From contig CAVVMG010000001.1 in NCBI GenBank assembly GCA_963749415.1, positions 1,364,001-1,428,000 of the forward strand: a stretch of 64,000 nt of DNA. Reading direction: 5' to 3'. The first letter of the stretch is position 1, and the number at the start of each line of letters is the position of its first letter. Origin of the DNA: JALYNX01 sp963749415. GTDB lineage: Bacteria > Actinomycetota > Acidimicrobiia > Spongiisociales > ZC4RG35. Both the position numbers and the translations under genes were made by a program. The notes beneath the pieces are model-generated. The model was not told where the DNA came from. It saw only the letters and a program-made list of their open reading frames with translations, and did not search any database. Below, in pieces: positions 26,425 through 35,339 of the stretch.

Positions 26425-27507
26425 ATGTCCTCCGACAATCAGATCTTTGACGCGGTCGCGTCCATCGAGTCCCCCACGTTCGTCGGTCGGACCCTGGGTG
26501 AGCTCGAGGTAGTCAAGCGGGTCGACCGCACCCTGACCGGGAAGATCGACGTCGAGCTCCTGCTTCCGACGGCGCAGGCCGCCGACGTCCTGGACCAAAG
26601 GCTGAAGCTCGCCCTGGAACCGCATGGCCGCAGCGCCGACATCCGCGTCGACGTGATGGACGATGAAACGGCCACCTCCTGGATGGCGGAACTTCGCAAG
26701 AAGGCGGGCTCCCCGCTGGGAGAGCCCGGGTCGTCGACGCGGGTGGTCGCGGTCGCCTCCGGCAAAGGCGGTGTTGGCAAGTCGTCGGTCAGCTGCAACC
26801 TGGCCGTGGCACTGGTCCGCTCCGGCCAGAAAGTCGGGATCGTCGATGGCGACATCTGGGGGTTCTCGATCCCGCGGATGCTCGGGGTCTCCGAGCCGCC
26901 GGTGATGGTGGGCGAGTCGATCGTCCCACCGGTGGCCTACGGGGTGAAGGTGATGTCGATGGATTACTTCGTCGGTGACGACAAGGCTGTGATCTGGCGG
27001 GGGCCGATGCTCCACAAGGCGATCGAGCAGTTTCTCAAAGACGTCTTCTGGGACAACCTCGATTTCCTCATCGTGGACATGCCTCCCGGCACCGGCGACA
27101 TCGCGATCTCCATGTCGCAATTCCTGCCACACGCCCAGGTCCTGTTGGTGACCACCCCACAGCCCACCGCGCAACGGGTTGCGAGAAGGGCCGCGCTCAT
27201 GGCAGCAGAGGTCGACCAGCAGGTGATCGGGATCGTGGAGAACATGGCCTGGTTCACCGCCGACGACGGCCAGCGTTACGAACTGTTCGGCTCGGGTGGC
27301 GGCCAGGCTCTCGCAGAAGAGGTCGGTGTCGACCTCATGGCCCGCATCCCACTGCTCCCGGCCATGGGCCGGGGTGCTGACGAGGGACACCCGGTTTCGG
27401 TGGTCGCCCCCGGCTCGGAAGCCGAGCAGGCGTTCGAAGACTTGGCCAAAGCCGTGATGGAGAAGCGGCCCCGGATCCGGACCAACCCCGCCCTGGTCAT
27501 CGGCTGA
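26425..27507 (+). CDS. mrp: Mrp/NBP35-type Fe-S carrier ATPase
   Basis: This 360-residue P-loop ATPase belongs to the ApbC/Mrp family that delivers Fe-S clusters. A short N-terminal domain like the family's DUF59 region is followed by the deviant Walker A SGKGGVGKSS (112-121), DGDIWGFSIPRMLG and VDMPPGTGDIAIS. The CxxC pair that usually binds the shared cluster after ENM is absent (ENMAWFTADDGQRYELFG); I recall some actinobacterial relatives also lacking it. It is divergent from the SufR-like gene. The next gene overlaps its stop. Confidence 0.85.
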   Translation: MSSDNQIFDAVASIESPTFVGRTLGELEVVKRVDRTLTGKIDVELLLPTAQAADVLDQRLKLALEPHGRSADIRVDVMDDETATSWMAELRKKAGSPLGEPGSSTRVVAVASGKGGVGKSSVSCNLAVALVRSGQKVGIVDGDIWGFSIPRMLGVSEPPVMVGESIVPPVAYGVKVMSMDYFVGDDKAVIWRGPMLHKAIEQFLKDVFWDNLDFLIVDMPPGTGDIAISMSQFLPHAQVLLVTTPQPTAQRVARRAALMAAEVDQQVIGIVENMAWFTADDGQRYELFGSGGGQALAEEVGVDLMARIPLLPAMGRGADEGHPVSVVAPGSEAEQAFEDLAKAVMEKRPRIRTNPALVIG

Positions 27508-28382
27508 TGGCCTCCGCACGGCGCACAGCCAGGGGAATCGCCGGGTTTCTGTTCGGCTTCGCCTCGACCGTCCTCCTCGTGGGGATCTGGGGGCGGGCCG
27601 TCGTCGTGGACACCGACGAGCTGGCTGCGTCGTTGTCGCCGATGGCAGCCAGTGACGCGGTCGTGGACAGGTTCACGACCTGGATGGTCGACGAGCTGGG
27701 GGAGCTCGGTCTGGACCCGGTGACCGCCGAATCCGCCACCGAGCACGTTCTGGAGAGCCCGGAGGTGTCAGCAGCGCTCTCCGGGCTCCTGTCCGAGGTC
27801 GTCGAGGCGGCGGCTTCCTCTGATCCCGGCGGCTCAACTGTCGACGCCGCCGCAGTCTTCGCGCCGGCGGTGCCCGGCATCACGGAGAGCCTCAATGAGG
27901 TCGGAGTCCCCGCCACCGAAGAGCAGGTGTCGGCGGCTGTGGCCGACCTCGACCCGATCGTCGTCCGTCAGCCTCAGGAGGCGGCCCTGGTCGGGCCGGA
28001 CTCGGAGGTGGCCTCGAGACTGGGAACTGCCGCCGCCCTCGGGGTGATCGCGATGCTGATCTCCGGCGTGGCCTATGTCTCGGTTTCCCTCGACCGGAGG
28101 AAGGCCTTTCGCAGCCTGCTCAACCGGTTCGCCCTGGGGGCATTGTCATTCGCACTGTTCCTCCGAATCGGAAGCTGGATTTTGGACCCCGGTGGCGGCC
28201 GGGCACCGCTCATGGAGTCATTGGGCCTGCTCGCCGCATCCAAATGGCTGGTTCCTCTGGCCATCGGGTTGGTGACTGGTGCCGTGGCCCTCGTCTTCTT
28301 GGTTTTCCGGCGGCGTCGGCGAGTCAGACCGGTGGCAGTGACCCATTCGCCCAGCGCAGAGCCCACACCACGATCAGGATGA
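27507..28382 (+). CDS. Hypothetical membrane protein
   Basis: I do not recognise this 291-residue protein. It has one N-terminal membrane segment, an extracytoplasmic acidic region of about 130 residues (EHVLESPEVSAALSGLLSEV and EVGVPATEEQVSAAVADLD) and three C-terminal membrane segments ending in a basic tail FRRRRRVR. Its ATG overlaps the Mrp stop (TGATG), suggesting co-translation. Its 3' end overlaps the convergent DUF2752 gene by 59 bases. Confidence 0.6.
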   Translation: MASARRTARGIAGFLFGFASTVLLVGIWGRAVVVDTDELAASLSPMAASDAVVDRFTTWMVDELGELGLDPVTAESATEHVLESPEVSAALSGLLSEVVEAAASSDPGGSTVDAAAVFAPAVPGITESLNEVGVPATEEQVSAAVADLDPIVVRQPQEAALVGPDSEVASRLGTAAALGVIAMLISGVAYVSVSLDRRKAFRSLLNRFALGALSFALFLRIGSWILDPGGGRAPLMESLGLLAASKWLVPLAIGLVTGAVALVFLVFRRRRRVRPVAVTHSPSAEPTPRSG

Positions 28383-28743
28383 TCCCGGTTCCGATGAGCA
28401 ACGCGTTGAGAACGCGGGGCGACATAGGGCCGACCTTTCCGCTGCGGCGGAGCATGAACCAGACCCATCCCACAGCCAGCTGAACCGCGATCAAGAGGAC
28501 AAGCGGGTGGAAGGTGAGGGCGCCATCGATGTCACCTCTTATGAGCAGGGATGCCGCTCTGGTCATCCCGCACCCGGGGCAGGCCATCCCCGTGGCGAGG
28601 GCAAAGGGGCACAGGGTCATCCCGCCGGCGCCCGGGCGGACGAGCAACAGAAATCCCCCCAGCAATACCGGCGAGGCGACCAGCAGGCGGTCCCGCCAGG
28701 AGTGGCCGGCGGCCGCGCCGGGTGAGTGCGCGCTAGCGGCCAA
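28324..28743 (-). CDS. DUF2752 family membrane protein
   Basis: This protein of 139 residues shows the DUF2752 signature CPFALATGMACPGCGMTRA, which places several Cys residues at a membrane edge, followed by the R-x-H-containing loop FHPLVLL. Three or four membrane segments are predicted. The family's function is not established. It overlaps the convergent membrane-protein gene. Confidence 0.75.
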   Translation of the reverse strand: MAASAHSPGAAAGHSWRDRLLVASPVLLGGFLLLVRPGAGGMTLCPFALATGMACPGCGMTRAASLLIRGDIDGALTFHPLVLLIAVQLAVGWVWFMLRRSGKVGPMSPRVLNALLIGTGIILIVVWALRWANGSLPPV

Positions 28744-28811
28744 CGCAGTCCAAGGAGAAGGCCGGAACCGCTGACGGCAAATGGTGCTCGGAGCCGGAAA
28801 TCACGTGTCGA

Positions 28812-29192
28812 TCAATAGTAAGGATCGTCGAACCAATCCAACGCGAAGCCGATCACGAGCAGGACAGCGGCGATGAAGAACGTGACCACGCCCACCCATC
28901 CGAGGACAATGCCCGCGGTGGCCATTCCGTCCCCTGATTGAGATCCGTTGGAATCCCTGATCTCACGTCTCGCCCGGTATCCAAATACCAGTGCCAGGAT
29001 CGAGCCGATCCAATACAGCCACAAGATTCCCAGGATCATCGACGTCAACGCCATTCCGTTCATCGATGGGGCGCTGGCGCGAACAGCTCGACTTCCAGTG
29101 CGAAAGTCGTAGCCGCAGTAGCGACAAACCAACGCTTCGCCTGCGATTTGCTCGGCACATTCCGGACATTTCTTGGTCGAGTCCGTGGTCAC
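28812..29192 (-). CDS. Zinc-ribbon DUF4190-type membrane protein
   Basis: This 126-residue protein starts with a zinc ribbon (KCPECAEQ ... LVCRYCGYDF, two CxxC pairs) and continues with two membrane segments flanking RARREIRDSNGSQSGDGMA, typical of DUF4190. The GTG start at 29192 gives the ribbon directly after TTDSTK. Function is unknown. Confidence 0.65.
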   Translation of the reverse strand: MTTDSTKKCPECAEQIAGEALVCRYCGYDFRTGSRAVRASAPSMNGMALTSMILGILWLYWIGSILALVFGYRARREIRDSNGSQSGDGMATAGIVLGWVGVVTFFIAAVLLVIGFALDWFDDPYY

Positions 29193-29206
29193 GATGGCAG
29201 CCGACC

Positions 29207-30475
29207 CTAATGACCGATGCGGTCGAGGGCCCGGTACAGGATCGACGCCGGAGTGAGGAACCAGGGCTCGCCCCGGTAATAGAAACGGGTCGGCGGCGGG
29301 ACTGTGGTGAAGACGCTCGGCGGCTCCTCGCCAAGGAGCATCCCGCCCAACTCCGTGCCCATCAGTGTGGAGAGACCGACTCCGTGGCCGGCGTAGCCCA
29401 TGGCGTACCAGACGCCGCCGATCTGGCCCATGTGAGGTATCAGGTCGAACGGGACGGCGAGCTTCCCACCCCACACATTCGTGATCTCGACGTCGGCGAG
29501 ATCGGGGAAGTAGCCGAGCAGCTGGTGATGGAGGTCAGCGGCCGACTCGTCGAGATCGAGCCCGGGGTGCAGGTTGCGGCGGCCACCGATCAGGATCCGC
29601 TCGTCAGGGGTTCGCCTCATGTAGTTGAGCAGGCGTCTCTTGGTGTAGGTCATCGAGCCCATGGGGAAGATCTTCTCCGACCGCTCCCCAAGTGGCTCGG
29701 TGACGATGATGTATGAACCGACTGGGACCACCTGTCTCGCGAGATCGGGTAGCGGCTCGGCGGTGGTGTAGCCATTGGTGGCCACCACTACCTGACCGGC
29801 CTTGACGGTTCCCAGTGAGGTTCCAACCTTGAACCCCGGCCCATCGGCGCTGATCTCGAGCGCCGCGCATTCGTCGACCAGAGCCGCGCCTGCCTCGGCC
29901 ACCCGGGACGCGATGCCGAAGGTGAAACAGGCGGGCTGGATCCCAAGCCCTTCCGGTTCGTACAGCGCGGCCGTGAAGCCTTCCCCCGACACCACCTCCG
30001 AGACTCGGTCCGGACCGAGCACCTCCCAGTCGACCCCCACCGCCTCCCGATACCAGGCCACCGACTTCTCGAACTTCTCCTTGGAGTCGGCCCGGGTGCC
30101 CAAGGCGGCCATCCCTCCGCGCACGATCCCGGCGTCGATCTCCTCCCGGGCAGCAATCTCGGGGATGATCTCCACGGAGCGCACGGTCGCGTCCCACATC
30201 CGTCGCCCCACTTCGGGGCCGTAACGGTCGAAGATCACCTGGATGCCTGCCTTGATGTCCGGCGACACCATTCCCCCGTTGATCGACGAGGCACCTCCGG
30301 CGATTCGCCCCCGGTCGACGACGGCGACGCTCTTCCCGCCCCGGGCGAGCCGGAGCGCGGCGTTGAGCCCGGTGAGCCCCGATCCCACGATGAGGACATC
30401 GGCTTCGGAGGGGAGCTCCGAGGTCAGGCCGTCAGGGCGGGGGCAGTCCTCCCACCACAGAGGTGCTTGCTTCAC
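29207..30475 (-). CDS. FAD-dependent amine/amino-acid oxidoreductase (DAO family)
   Basis: This 422-residue flavoenzyme resembles PuuB/OrdL-like oxidases. The FAD-binding dinucleotide fold is at the N-terminus (ADVLIVGSGLTGLNAALRLARG), then GRIAGGASSINGG; the C-terminal WGGKLAVPFDLIPHMG and YAMGYAGHGVGLS close the FAD site. GTG 30475 overlaps the stop of the class III aminotransferase gene (GTGA). With that gene and the PotABCD transporter downstream on the other strand, oxidation of a polyamine or glutamyl-polyamine is a reasonable inference. Confidence 0.75.
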   Translation of the reverse strand: MKQAPLWWEDCPRPDGLTSELPSEADVLIVGSGLTGLNAALRLARGGKSVAVVDRGRIAGGASSINGGMVSPDIKAGIQVIFDRYGPEVGRRMWDATVRSVEIIPEIAAREEIDAGIVRGGMAALGTRADSKEKFEKSVAWYREAVGVDWEVLGPDRVSEVVSGEGFTAALYEPEGLGIQPACFTFGIASRVAEAGAALVDECAALEISADGPGFKVGTSLGTVKAGQVVVATNGYTTAEPLPDLARQVVPVGSYIIVTEPLGERSEKIFPMGSMTYTKRRLLNYMRRTPDERILIGGRRNLHPGLDLDESAADLHHQLLGYFPDLADVEITNVWGGKLAVPFDLIPHMGQIGGVWYAMGYAGHGVGLSTLMGTELGGMLLGEEPPSVFTTVPPPTRFYYRGEPWFLTPASILYRALDRIGH

Positions 30476-31710
30476 ACGGCCTCGAGGCCGGCCCGGAACA
30501 GCGACGCCATCTCGGCGACCTGCTCGGGGGTCATGATCAACGGTGGGGACACTTGCAGCCCCCCACCTCCGACGGCGCGGGTGAGGACCCCCGCCGCGCG
30601 GCATGCCGCCGCTGCTCGGTAGGGCAGCGTCTCGTCGTCGCCGATCTCCAACTGGACCGCGGCCAGCGCCCCCACACCCCGCCGGATGCTGGAGACAACA
30701 GGCAGCTCCTCGAGCGGGAGAAGGGCCTGATAGAGCTCGTCTTCGAGTTCGGCGGCTCGCACCAGAAGACCTTCTCGCTCGAGTATGTCCATGACCACCA
30801 GACCGGCGACACAGGCGGTGCTGTGCCCGGAGTAGGTGTACCCATGGCGGAACATGAGGCCCGGGGTGTCGAAGAATGGGGCGGCGACCCGAGGGCTGGC
30901 GATCACGCCACCCAGCGGGGCGTAGCCGCAGGTCACCCCTTTGGCGAAAGTGATGATGTCGGGCTGGAGGTCATAGAGGTTGGCTGCGAACCAATCGCCG
31001 CAGCGCCCGAAACCGGTGATCACCTCGTCGGAGATATAGAGGCCGCCGGAGGCACGCATCGCTTCGCGGACCCTGGTCAGGTATTCGGCCGACACCGGGC
31101 GGATCCCGCCGGCGCCGATCACCGGCTCGACGAAGATGCCGGCGATCCTCTCGGCGCCGACATGGTCGATGGCCTTCTCCACCGCTTCGGCGTCGTCATA
31201 GGGCACCAGGACGACGTCTGCCACCAGGTCGCCGCTGTAGCCGATCCGGTTCGGTTCCATTCCGCCGAGCGTGGTCCCGTATGTGTGCATCCCGTGGTAG
31301 GCCCATTCCCGGGAGATGAACACCGTCCGCTCAGGGTCGCCCACGGCGTTGAAGTAGCGGCGGGCCAGCTTGGCTGCAGTGTCGACCGCGTCCGAGCCTC
31401 CCGATCCGAAGAACACTTTGGATCCGGGGTCGGGGGACACCGCGGCGATGCGGCCCGCGAGCTCGATCGGCGGCCGGCTCGCGTAATCGATGAAGGCATG
31501 GAAGGCGGGAAGCTTGCGGGCTTGTTCCGCCATGGCATCGACGATCTCGTCCCTGCCGTAGCCGACGTTCATGTACCACAACGAGGCGGCAGCATCGAGG
31601 TAACGGTTCCCCTCCTCGTCGTAGACATACACGCCTTCTCCGCGGTCGACCACGAACGGGGCGTGCTGCACCTTGTTCATCTCGCCAAAGGGATGCCAGA
31701 ACGAAGACAT
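30472..31710 (-). CDS. Class III aminotransferase (omega-amino acid/polyamine type)
   Basis: This PLP enzyme of 412 residues moves an amino group, probably from an omega-amine to pyruvate or 2-oxoglutarate. It has SLWYMNVGYGRDEIVDA, FGSGGSDAVDTAAKLAR for cofactor phosphate binding, SDEVITGFGRCG and the lysine segment TFAKGVTCGYAPLGG. Its gene heads a two-gene minus-strand unit with the FAD oxidoreductase. The flanking polyamine transporter and agmatinase favour putrescine-related substrates. ATG 31710 was chosen. Confidence 0.8.
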   Translation of the reverse strand: MSSFWHPFGEMNKVQHAPFVVDRGEGVYVYDEEGNRYLDAAASLWYMNVGYGRDEIVDAMAEQARKLPAFHAFIDYASRPPIELAGRIAAVSPDPGSKVFFGSGGSDAVDTAAKLARRYFNAVGDPERTVFISREWAYHGMHTYGTTLGGMEPNRIGYSGDLVADVVLVPYDDAEAVEKAIDHVGAERIAGIFVEPVIGAGGIRPVSAEYLTRVREAMRASGGLYISDEVITGFGRCGDWFAANLYDLQPDIITFAKGVTCGYAPLGGVIASPRVAAPFFDTPGLMFRHGYTYSGHSTACVAGLVVMDILEREGLLVRAAELEDELYQALLPLEELPVVSSIRRGVGALAAVQLEIGDDETLPYRAAAACRAAGVLTRAVGGGGLQVSPPLIMTPEQVAEMASLFRAGLEAV

Positions 31711-31739
31711 CTCCCGAGATTACCTGAGCGGCCCCTGGC

Positions 31740-31745
31740 TACCCT
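31740..31745 (+). promoter_or_regulatory. Putative -10 box TACCCT, 8 bases before ATG 31754
   Basis: The short spacing and lack of a Shine-Dalgarno site suggest a leaderless transcript for the amidohydrolase and the Pot operon behind it. Confidence 0.35.
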
Positions 31746-31753
31746 CGCCGTCC

Positions 31754-33370
31754 ATGCCCGCCGACCTCGTGTTTCACAACGGTCCGGTGTTCACCAGTGA
31801 CGGTGCACGGACGTTTTCCAGGGGCGTGGGTGTCATCGGGGACCGGATATCGGCCGTGGTGGCGGATTCGGGGATCGGAGACCTGATCGGCTCGGAGACC
31901 CGCGTGGTCGATCTCGATGGCCGGCTGCTCACACCAGGGTTCCAGGACTCCCATGTCCATCCCTCGAGCACCGGTCTCGACCTGCTTCGCTGCAACTTCG
32001 AAGGCTGCACCAGCGCACCAGATGCCCTCGACTATCTGGCTCGGTACGTACAGACCCACCCGAACGACGAATGGGTGCTCGGCTCCGGGTGGCATCAGAC
32101 CTGGTTCCCCAGGGGTTGCCCTCCAAAGGACGTACTGGACTCGGTGATTCACGACCGTCCCGTGCTCGTATGGAACGCCGACGGCCATGGGGCCTGGGTG
32201 AACAGCCGGGCGCTCGACCTCGCCGGTATCGACGCGGCCACCCCCGACCCCAGTGATGGCCGCATCGAGCGCAATCCCGACGGGACACCCCAGGGGACAC
32301 TCCACGAGGGGGCGGCATCCCTGGTAGAGAGGGTTTCCCCTCCCGACACGATGGACGACTTCGTCGCAGGGATCCTCGCCGGGCAGGACTACCTGGTCTC
32401 AAAAGGGGTCACCGCCTGGCTCGATGCCCACGTCGACTCCGCGGTGCACGGCGCCTACCGGTCCCTTGCCGAACAGGATCGCTTGCAGGGCTGGGCACGC
32501 GGGGCCATCTGGTGGGACCGGCACCTGGGGTTGGAGCAGTTGGACGACATAGAGCGAATGTCGAACGAGGGAGTGGGTCGATATCAGCCGGTCTCGGTGA
32601 AACTCATGACCGACGGTGTGGTGGAGACCAACACCGCGGCGATGTTGGAGCCGTATCTCGACCGCGGCGGGGCGAGCACCGGGAACCGGGGGATCGATTT
32701 CATCGATCCCGAGCATCTCGCCGAGGTCGTGGTCGCACTCGATGGGCGCGGCCTCTCCTGTCATTTCCATGCAATCGGCGATGCCGCGGTTCGTAACTCC
32801 CTCGATGCGGTGCAAGCAGCGCGCGCGGCCAACGGCTGGTCTGATGCGCGGCACGTCATCTGTCACGTCCAGGTGGTGCACCCCGATGACCACGCCCGGT
32901 TCAGGAGCCTCGGTGTCGCCGCCAGCGCTCAACCACTCTGGGCATCGGACGGACAGGACCAGCGCGAATTGACCAAGCCCTTCCTCGGCGAGGAGCGCTC
33001 GTCGTGGCAATACCCCTTCGCCAGCCTGCTGCGAGCGGGGGCCACCCTGGCCATGGGGTCCGACTGGGGGGTGTCGACGGCGGATGTCATGGACCAGATC
33101 GATATCGCAGTCAACCGGCTCAACCCCGACGAGCCAGACCTGCCCCCGCTCAACGCCGCCGAGAGGATCGGCCTCGCCGACGCACTCGCTGCCTTCACCA
33201 CCGGCTCGGCCTACGTAAACCATCGTGAGGGCGACTCCGGGACCATCGCCCCCGGTATGCTCGCCGACCTGGTGGTTCTCGATCGGGACCCCTTTTCCGG
33301 CGGCCCGATCCACGACACCGGGGTCGACTTGACCATCGTTGGCGGACAGGTGGTTTACGAGGAGGGCTGA
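31754..33370 (+). CDS. Amidohydrolase family 3 protein (YtcJ-like)
   Basis: This metal-dependent hydrolase has 538 residues. The N-terminal metal motif is FQDSHVHPSS, and further ligands are expected in LSCHFHAIGDAAVR, VICHVQVVHPDDHARF and MGSDWGVS. The C-terminal sandwich domain ends with GMLADLVVLDRDPF. The family removes amide or formyl groups from varied compounds. ATG 31754 was chosen over TTG/ATG codons that run into the divergent aminotransferase gene. The potA ATG overlaps its stop (TGATG), which links it to polyamine uptake. Confidence 0.8.
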   Translation: MPADLVFHNGPVFTSDGARTFSRGVGVIGDRISAVVADSGIGDLIGSETRVVDLDGRLLTPGFQDSHVHPSSTGLDLLRCNFEGCTSAPDALDYLARYVQTHPNDEWVLGSGWHQTWFPRGCPPKDVLDSVIHDRPVLVWNADGHGAWVNSRALDLAGIDAATPDPSDGRIERNPDGTPQGTLHEGAASLVERVSPPDTMDDFVAGILAGQDYLVSKGVTAWLDAHVDSAVHGAYRSLAEQDRLQGWARGAIWWDRHLGLEQLDDIERMSNEGVGRYQPVSVKLMTDGVVETNTAAMLEPYLDRGGASTGNRGIDFIDPEHLAEVVVALDGRGLSCHFHAIGDAAVRNSLDAVQAARAANGWSDARHVICHVQVVHPDDHARFRSLGVAASAQPLWASDGQDQRELTKPFLGEERSSWQYPFASLLRAGATLAMGSDWGVSTADVMDQIDIAVNRLNPDEPDLPPLNAAERIGLADALAAFTTGSAYVNHREGDSGTIAPGMLADLVVLDRDPFSGGPIHDTGVDLTIVGGQVVYEEG

Positions 33371-34446
33371 TGTCCAAGACGGCAGTGGAGCTGAGCGGCG
33401 TCGTCAAGCGATTCGGTGACGATGTCGTCGCCGTCGACGGAATCGAGTTGAGCATCGACGACGGAGAGTTCTTCTCTCTCCTCGGGCCGTCCGGCTGTGG
33501 CAAGACCACCACTCTGCGCATGATCGCCGGGTTCGAATTCCCCACCGAGGGCAGCATCCGGGTCCACGGTGCCGAGATGGGGCTGAAACCGCCCAACGAC
33601 CGCCCGATCAACACCGTGTTCCAGTCCTATGCCCTGTTCCCCCACATGACGGTGGCGGAGAACGTCGCATTCGGCCTGCAGATGAAGAAAGTCGAGAAGT
33701 CAGAGATCGCCGATCGTGTGAAGAGAGTCCTCGACCAGGTGCAACTGGGGAAGCGGGCCGATGCCAAGCCCAGCCAGCTCTCCGGTGGCATGCAGCAGCG
33801 TGTCGCCCTGGCCAGAGCCCTGGTCAACGAACCGGAGGTGCTCCTGCTCGACGAGCCCCTGGGCGCCCTCGACCTCAAGCTGCGACAGGCGATGCAGGTC
33901 GAGTTGAAAGACCTCCAGTCGCGGGTGGGTATCACCTTCATCTATGTCACCCATGACCAGGAGGAAGCCCTCACCATGTCGGACCGGATCGGGGTGATGA
34001 GCGAAGGCAGGCTGCTCCAGGTAGGGCGGTCGGAGGAGATCTACGAAGCTCCAACCTCCCGTTTCGTCGCCGACTTCATCGGCGACATCAACCTCGTCGA
34101 TGCCACCGTCGTCGACCCCGACACCGCCCGGTTCTCCAGTGGTGCGGAGGTCGGGGTGCCCTGTGGAGCTCTCGAGCCCGGATCGGAGGTGACCCTGGCT
34201 CTCCGCCCGGAGCGCCTGGCCCTCTACGACCTCGACGAAGACCTGCCCGCGGGGCACAACCGGCTCCGGGTGCGGGTCACAAGACGTATGTACTTCGGGG
34301 ATGTCTTCTTCTACGACGTCGATGCCGGGATCGGCACCGAGATCGAGGTCAAAGAGGAGAACCGGCCCGGTGTCGAGCTCTACGAGTTGGGCGAAGAGGC
34401 GTATCTCGTCTGGAGCCCGCAGGCCGGGGTGCTCGTCACCGCATGA
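33370..34446 (+). CDS. potA: Spermidine/putrescine ABC transporter ATP-binding protein
   Basis: This 358-residue ATPase drives polyamine uptake. It has Walker A GPSGCGKTT, the signature LSGGMQQRVALARAL, Walker B LLLDEPLGALD, the switch His in VTHDQEEA and a C-terminal TOBE-type regulatory domain (LRPERLALYD). PotA-type length. The ATG overlaps the amidohydrolase stop and the potB ATG overlaps its own stop (ATGA). Confidence 0.88.
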   Translation: MSKTAVELSGVVKRFGDDVVAVDGIELSIDDGEFFSLLGPSGCGKTTTLRMIAGFEFPTEGSIRVHGAEMGLKPPNDRPINTVFQSYALFPHMTVAENVAFGLQMKKVEKSEIADRVKRVLDQVQLGKRADAKPSQLSGGMQQRVALARALVNEPEVLLLDEPLGALDLKLRQAMQVELKDLQSRVGITFIYVTHDQEEALTMSDRIGVMSEGRLLQVGRSEEIYEAPTSRFVADFIGDINLVDATVVDPDTARFSSGAEVGVPCGALEPGSEVTLALRPERLALYDLDEDLPAGHNRLRVRVTRRMYFGDVFFYDVDAGIGTEIEVKEENRPGVELYELGEEAYLVWSPQAGVLVTA

Positions 34447-35339
34447 CCACGGTCAAAGAGCCTTCGGTCGAACAGGCCAATCCCGAATTGGAGCAGGCAT
34501 CGATCAAGGCCGAGTCGCGGCGCGGCTTCCTCATCGGCCTCCCCGCCTTCGCCTATCTGGTGATCTTCTTTGCCATCCCCCTGGTCCTGGTCTTCGTCTA
34601 CTCCTTCGCTAGCCGGTCATCGACCGGTCTCACGGTCCTGGAGAACTGGAACCTCGATTCCTACAAGCGCCTGTTCACCGCCGACGTCCTTCAGATCTTT
34701 CTCCGCTCCCTGCTTCTGGCGACGACAACCACGGCCATCTGCCTCCTGTTCTCCTACCCCTTCGCCTTCTACATCGCCACCAGGTCGGCACGGGCCCGGA
34801 ACTTCCTGCTCATCCTGGTGATGATCCCGTTCTGGTCGAACTTCCTGGTCAGGACATACGCCTGGCGGGTGCTCCTCTCAACTGATGGCCCCCTCTCCCA
34901 ATTGAGCCAAACCTTGGGCGGCGAGCCGATTCGCCTGCTGTTCACCAACACCGCGGTCCTCATCGGACTCGTATATGGGTTCCTGCCATTCATGGTTTTG
35001 CCGCTCTACGCGGCTCTGGAGCGCATGGACTGGCGATTGGTGGAGGCGGCCCGGGACCTCTATGCCGACGGGTGGACCGCTTTTCGCAAGGTCACGTTCC
35101 CGCTCTCGCTGCCCGGAGTGGTCGCCGGCTCGATCCTGGTCTTCATCCCCTCACTTGGCGCCTATGTGACCCCGGCCCTCCTCGGGGGCGCCAATACGGT
35201 GCTGATGGGCGACTACATAGTCAGCCAGTTCCTGTCGGCCCGGAACTGGCCGTTCGGGTCTGCGTTGTCGTTCGCGGTGATGTTCGTGATGCTCTTGGCC
35301 ACCCTCTACTACTTCCGGGCGGGGGCGAAAACACTGTGA
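34443..35339 (+). CDS. potB: Spermidine/putrescine ABC transporter permease
   Basis: This permease of 298 residues has about six membrane segments. The EAA loop that contacts PotA is visible as VEAARDLYADGWTAFRKVTFPLSLPG. FALSYPFAF-like and PFWSNFLVRTYAW segments match the PotB group. It overlaps potA by ATGA and potC by GTGA. Confidence 0.85.
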   Translation: MTTVKEPSVEQANPELEQASIKAESRRGFLIGLPAFAYLVIFFAIPLVLVFVYSFASRSSTGLTVLENWNLDSYKRLFTADVLQIFLRSLLLATTTTAICLLFSYPFAFYIATRSARARNFLLILVMIPFWSNFLVRTYAWRVLLSTDGPLSQLSQTLGGEPIRLLFTNTAVLIGLVYGFLPFMVLPLYAALERMDWRLVEAARDLYADGWTAFRKVTFPLSLPGVVAGSILVFIPSLGAYVTPALLGGANTVLMGDYIVSQFLSARNWPFGSALSFAVMFVMLLATLYYFRAGAKTL

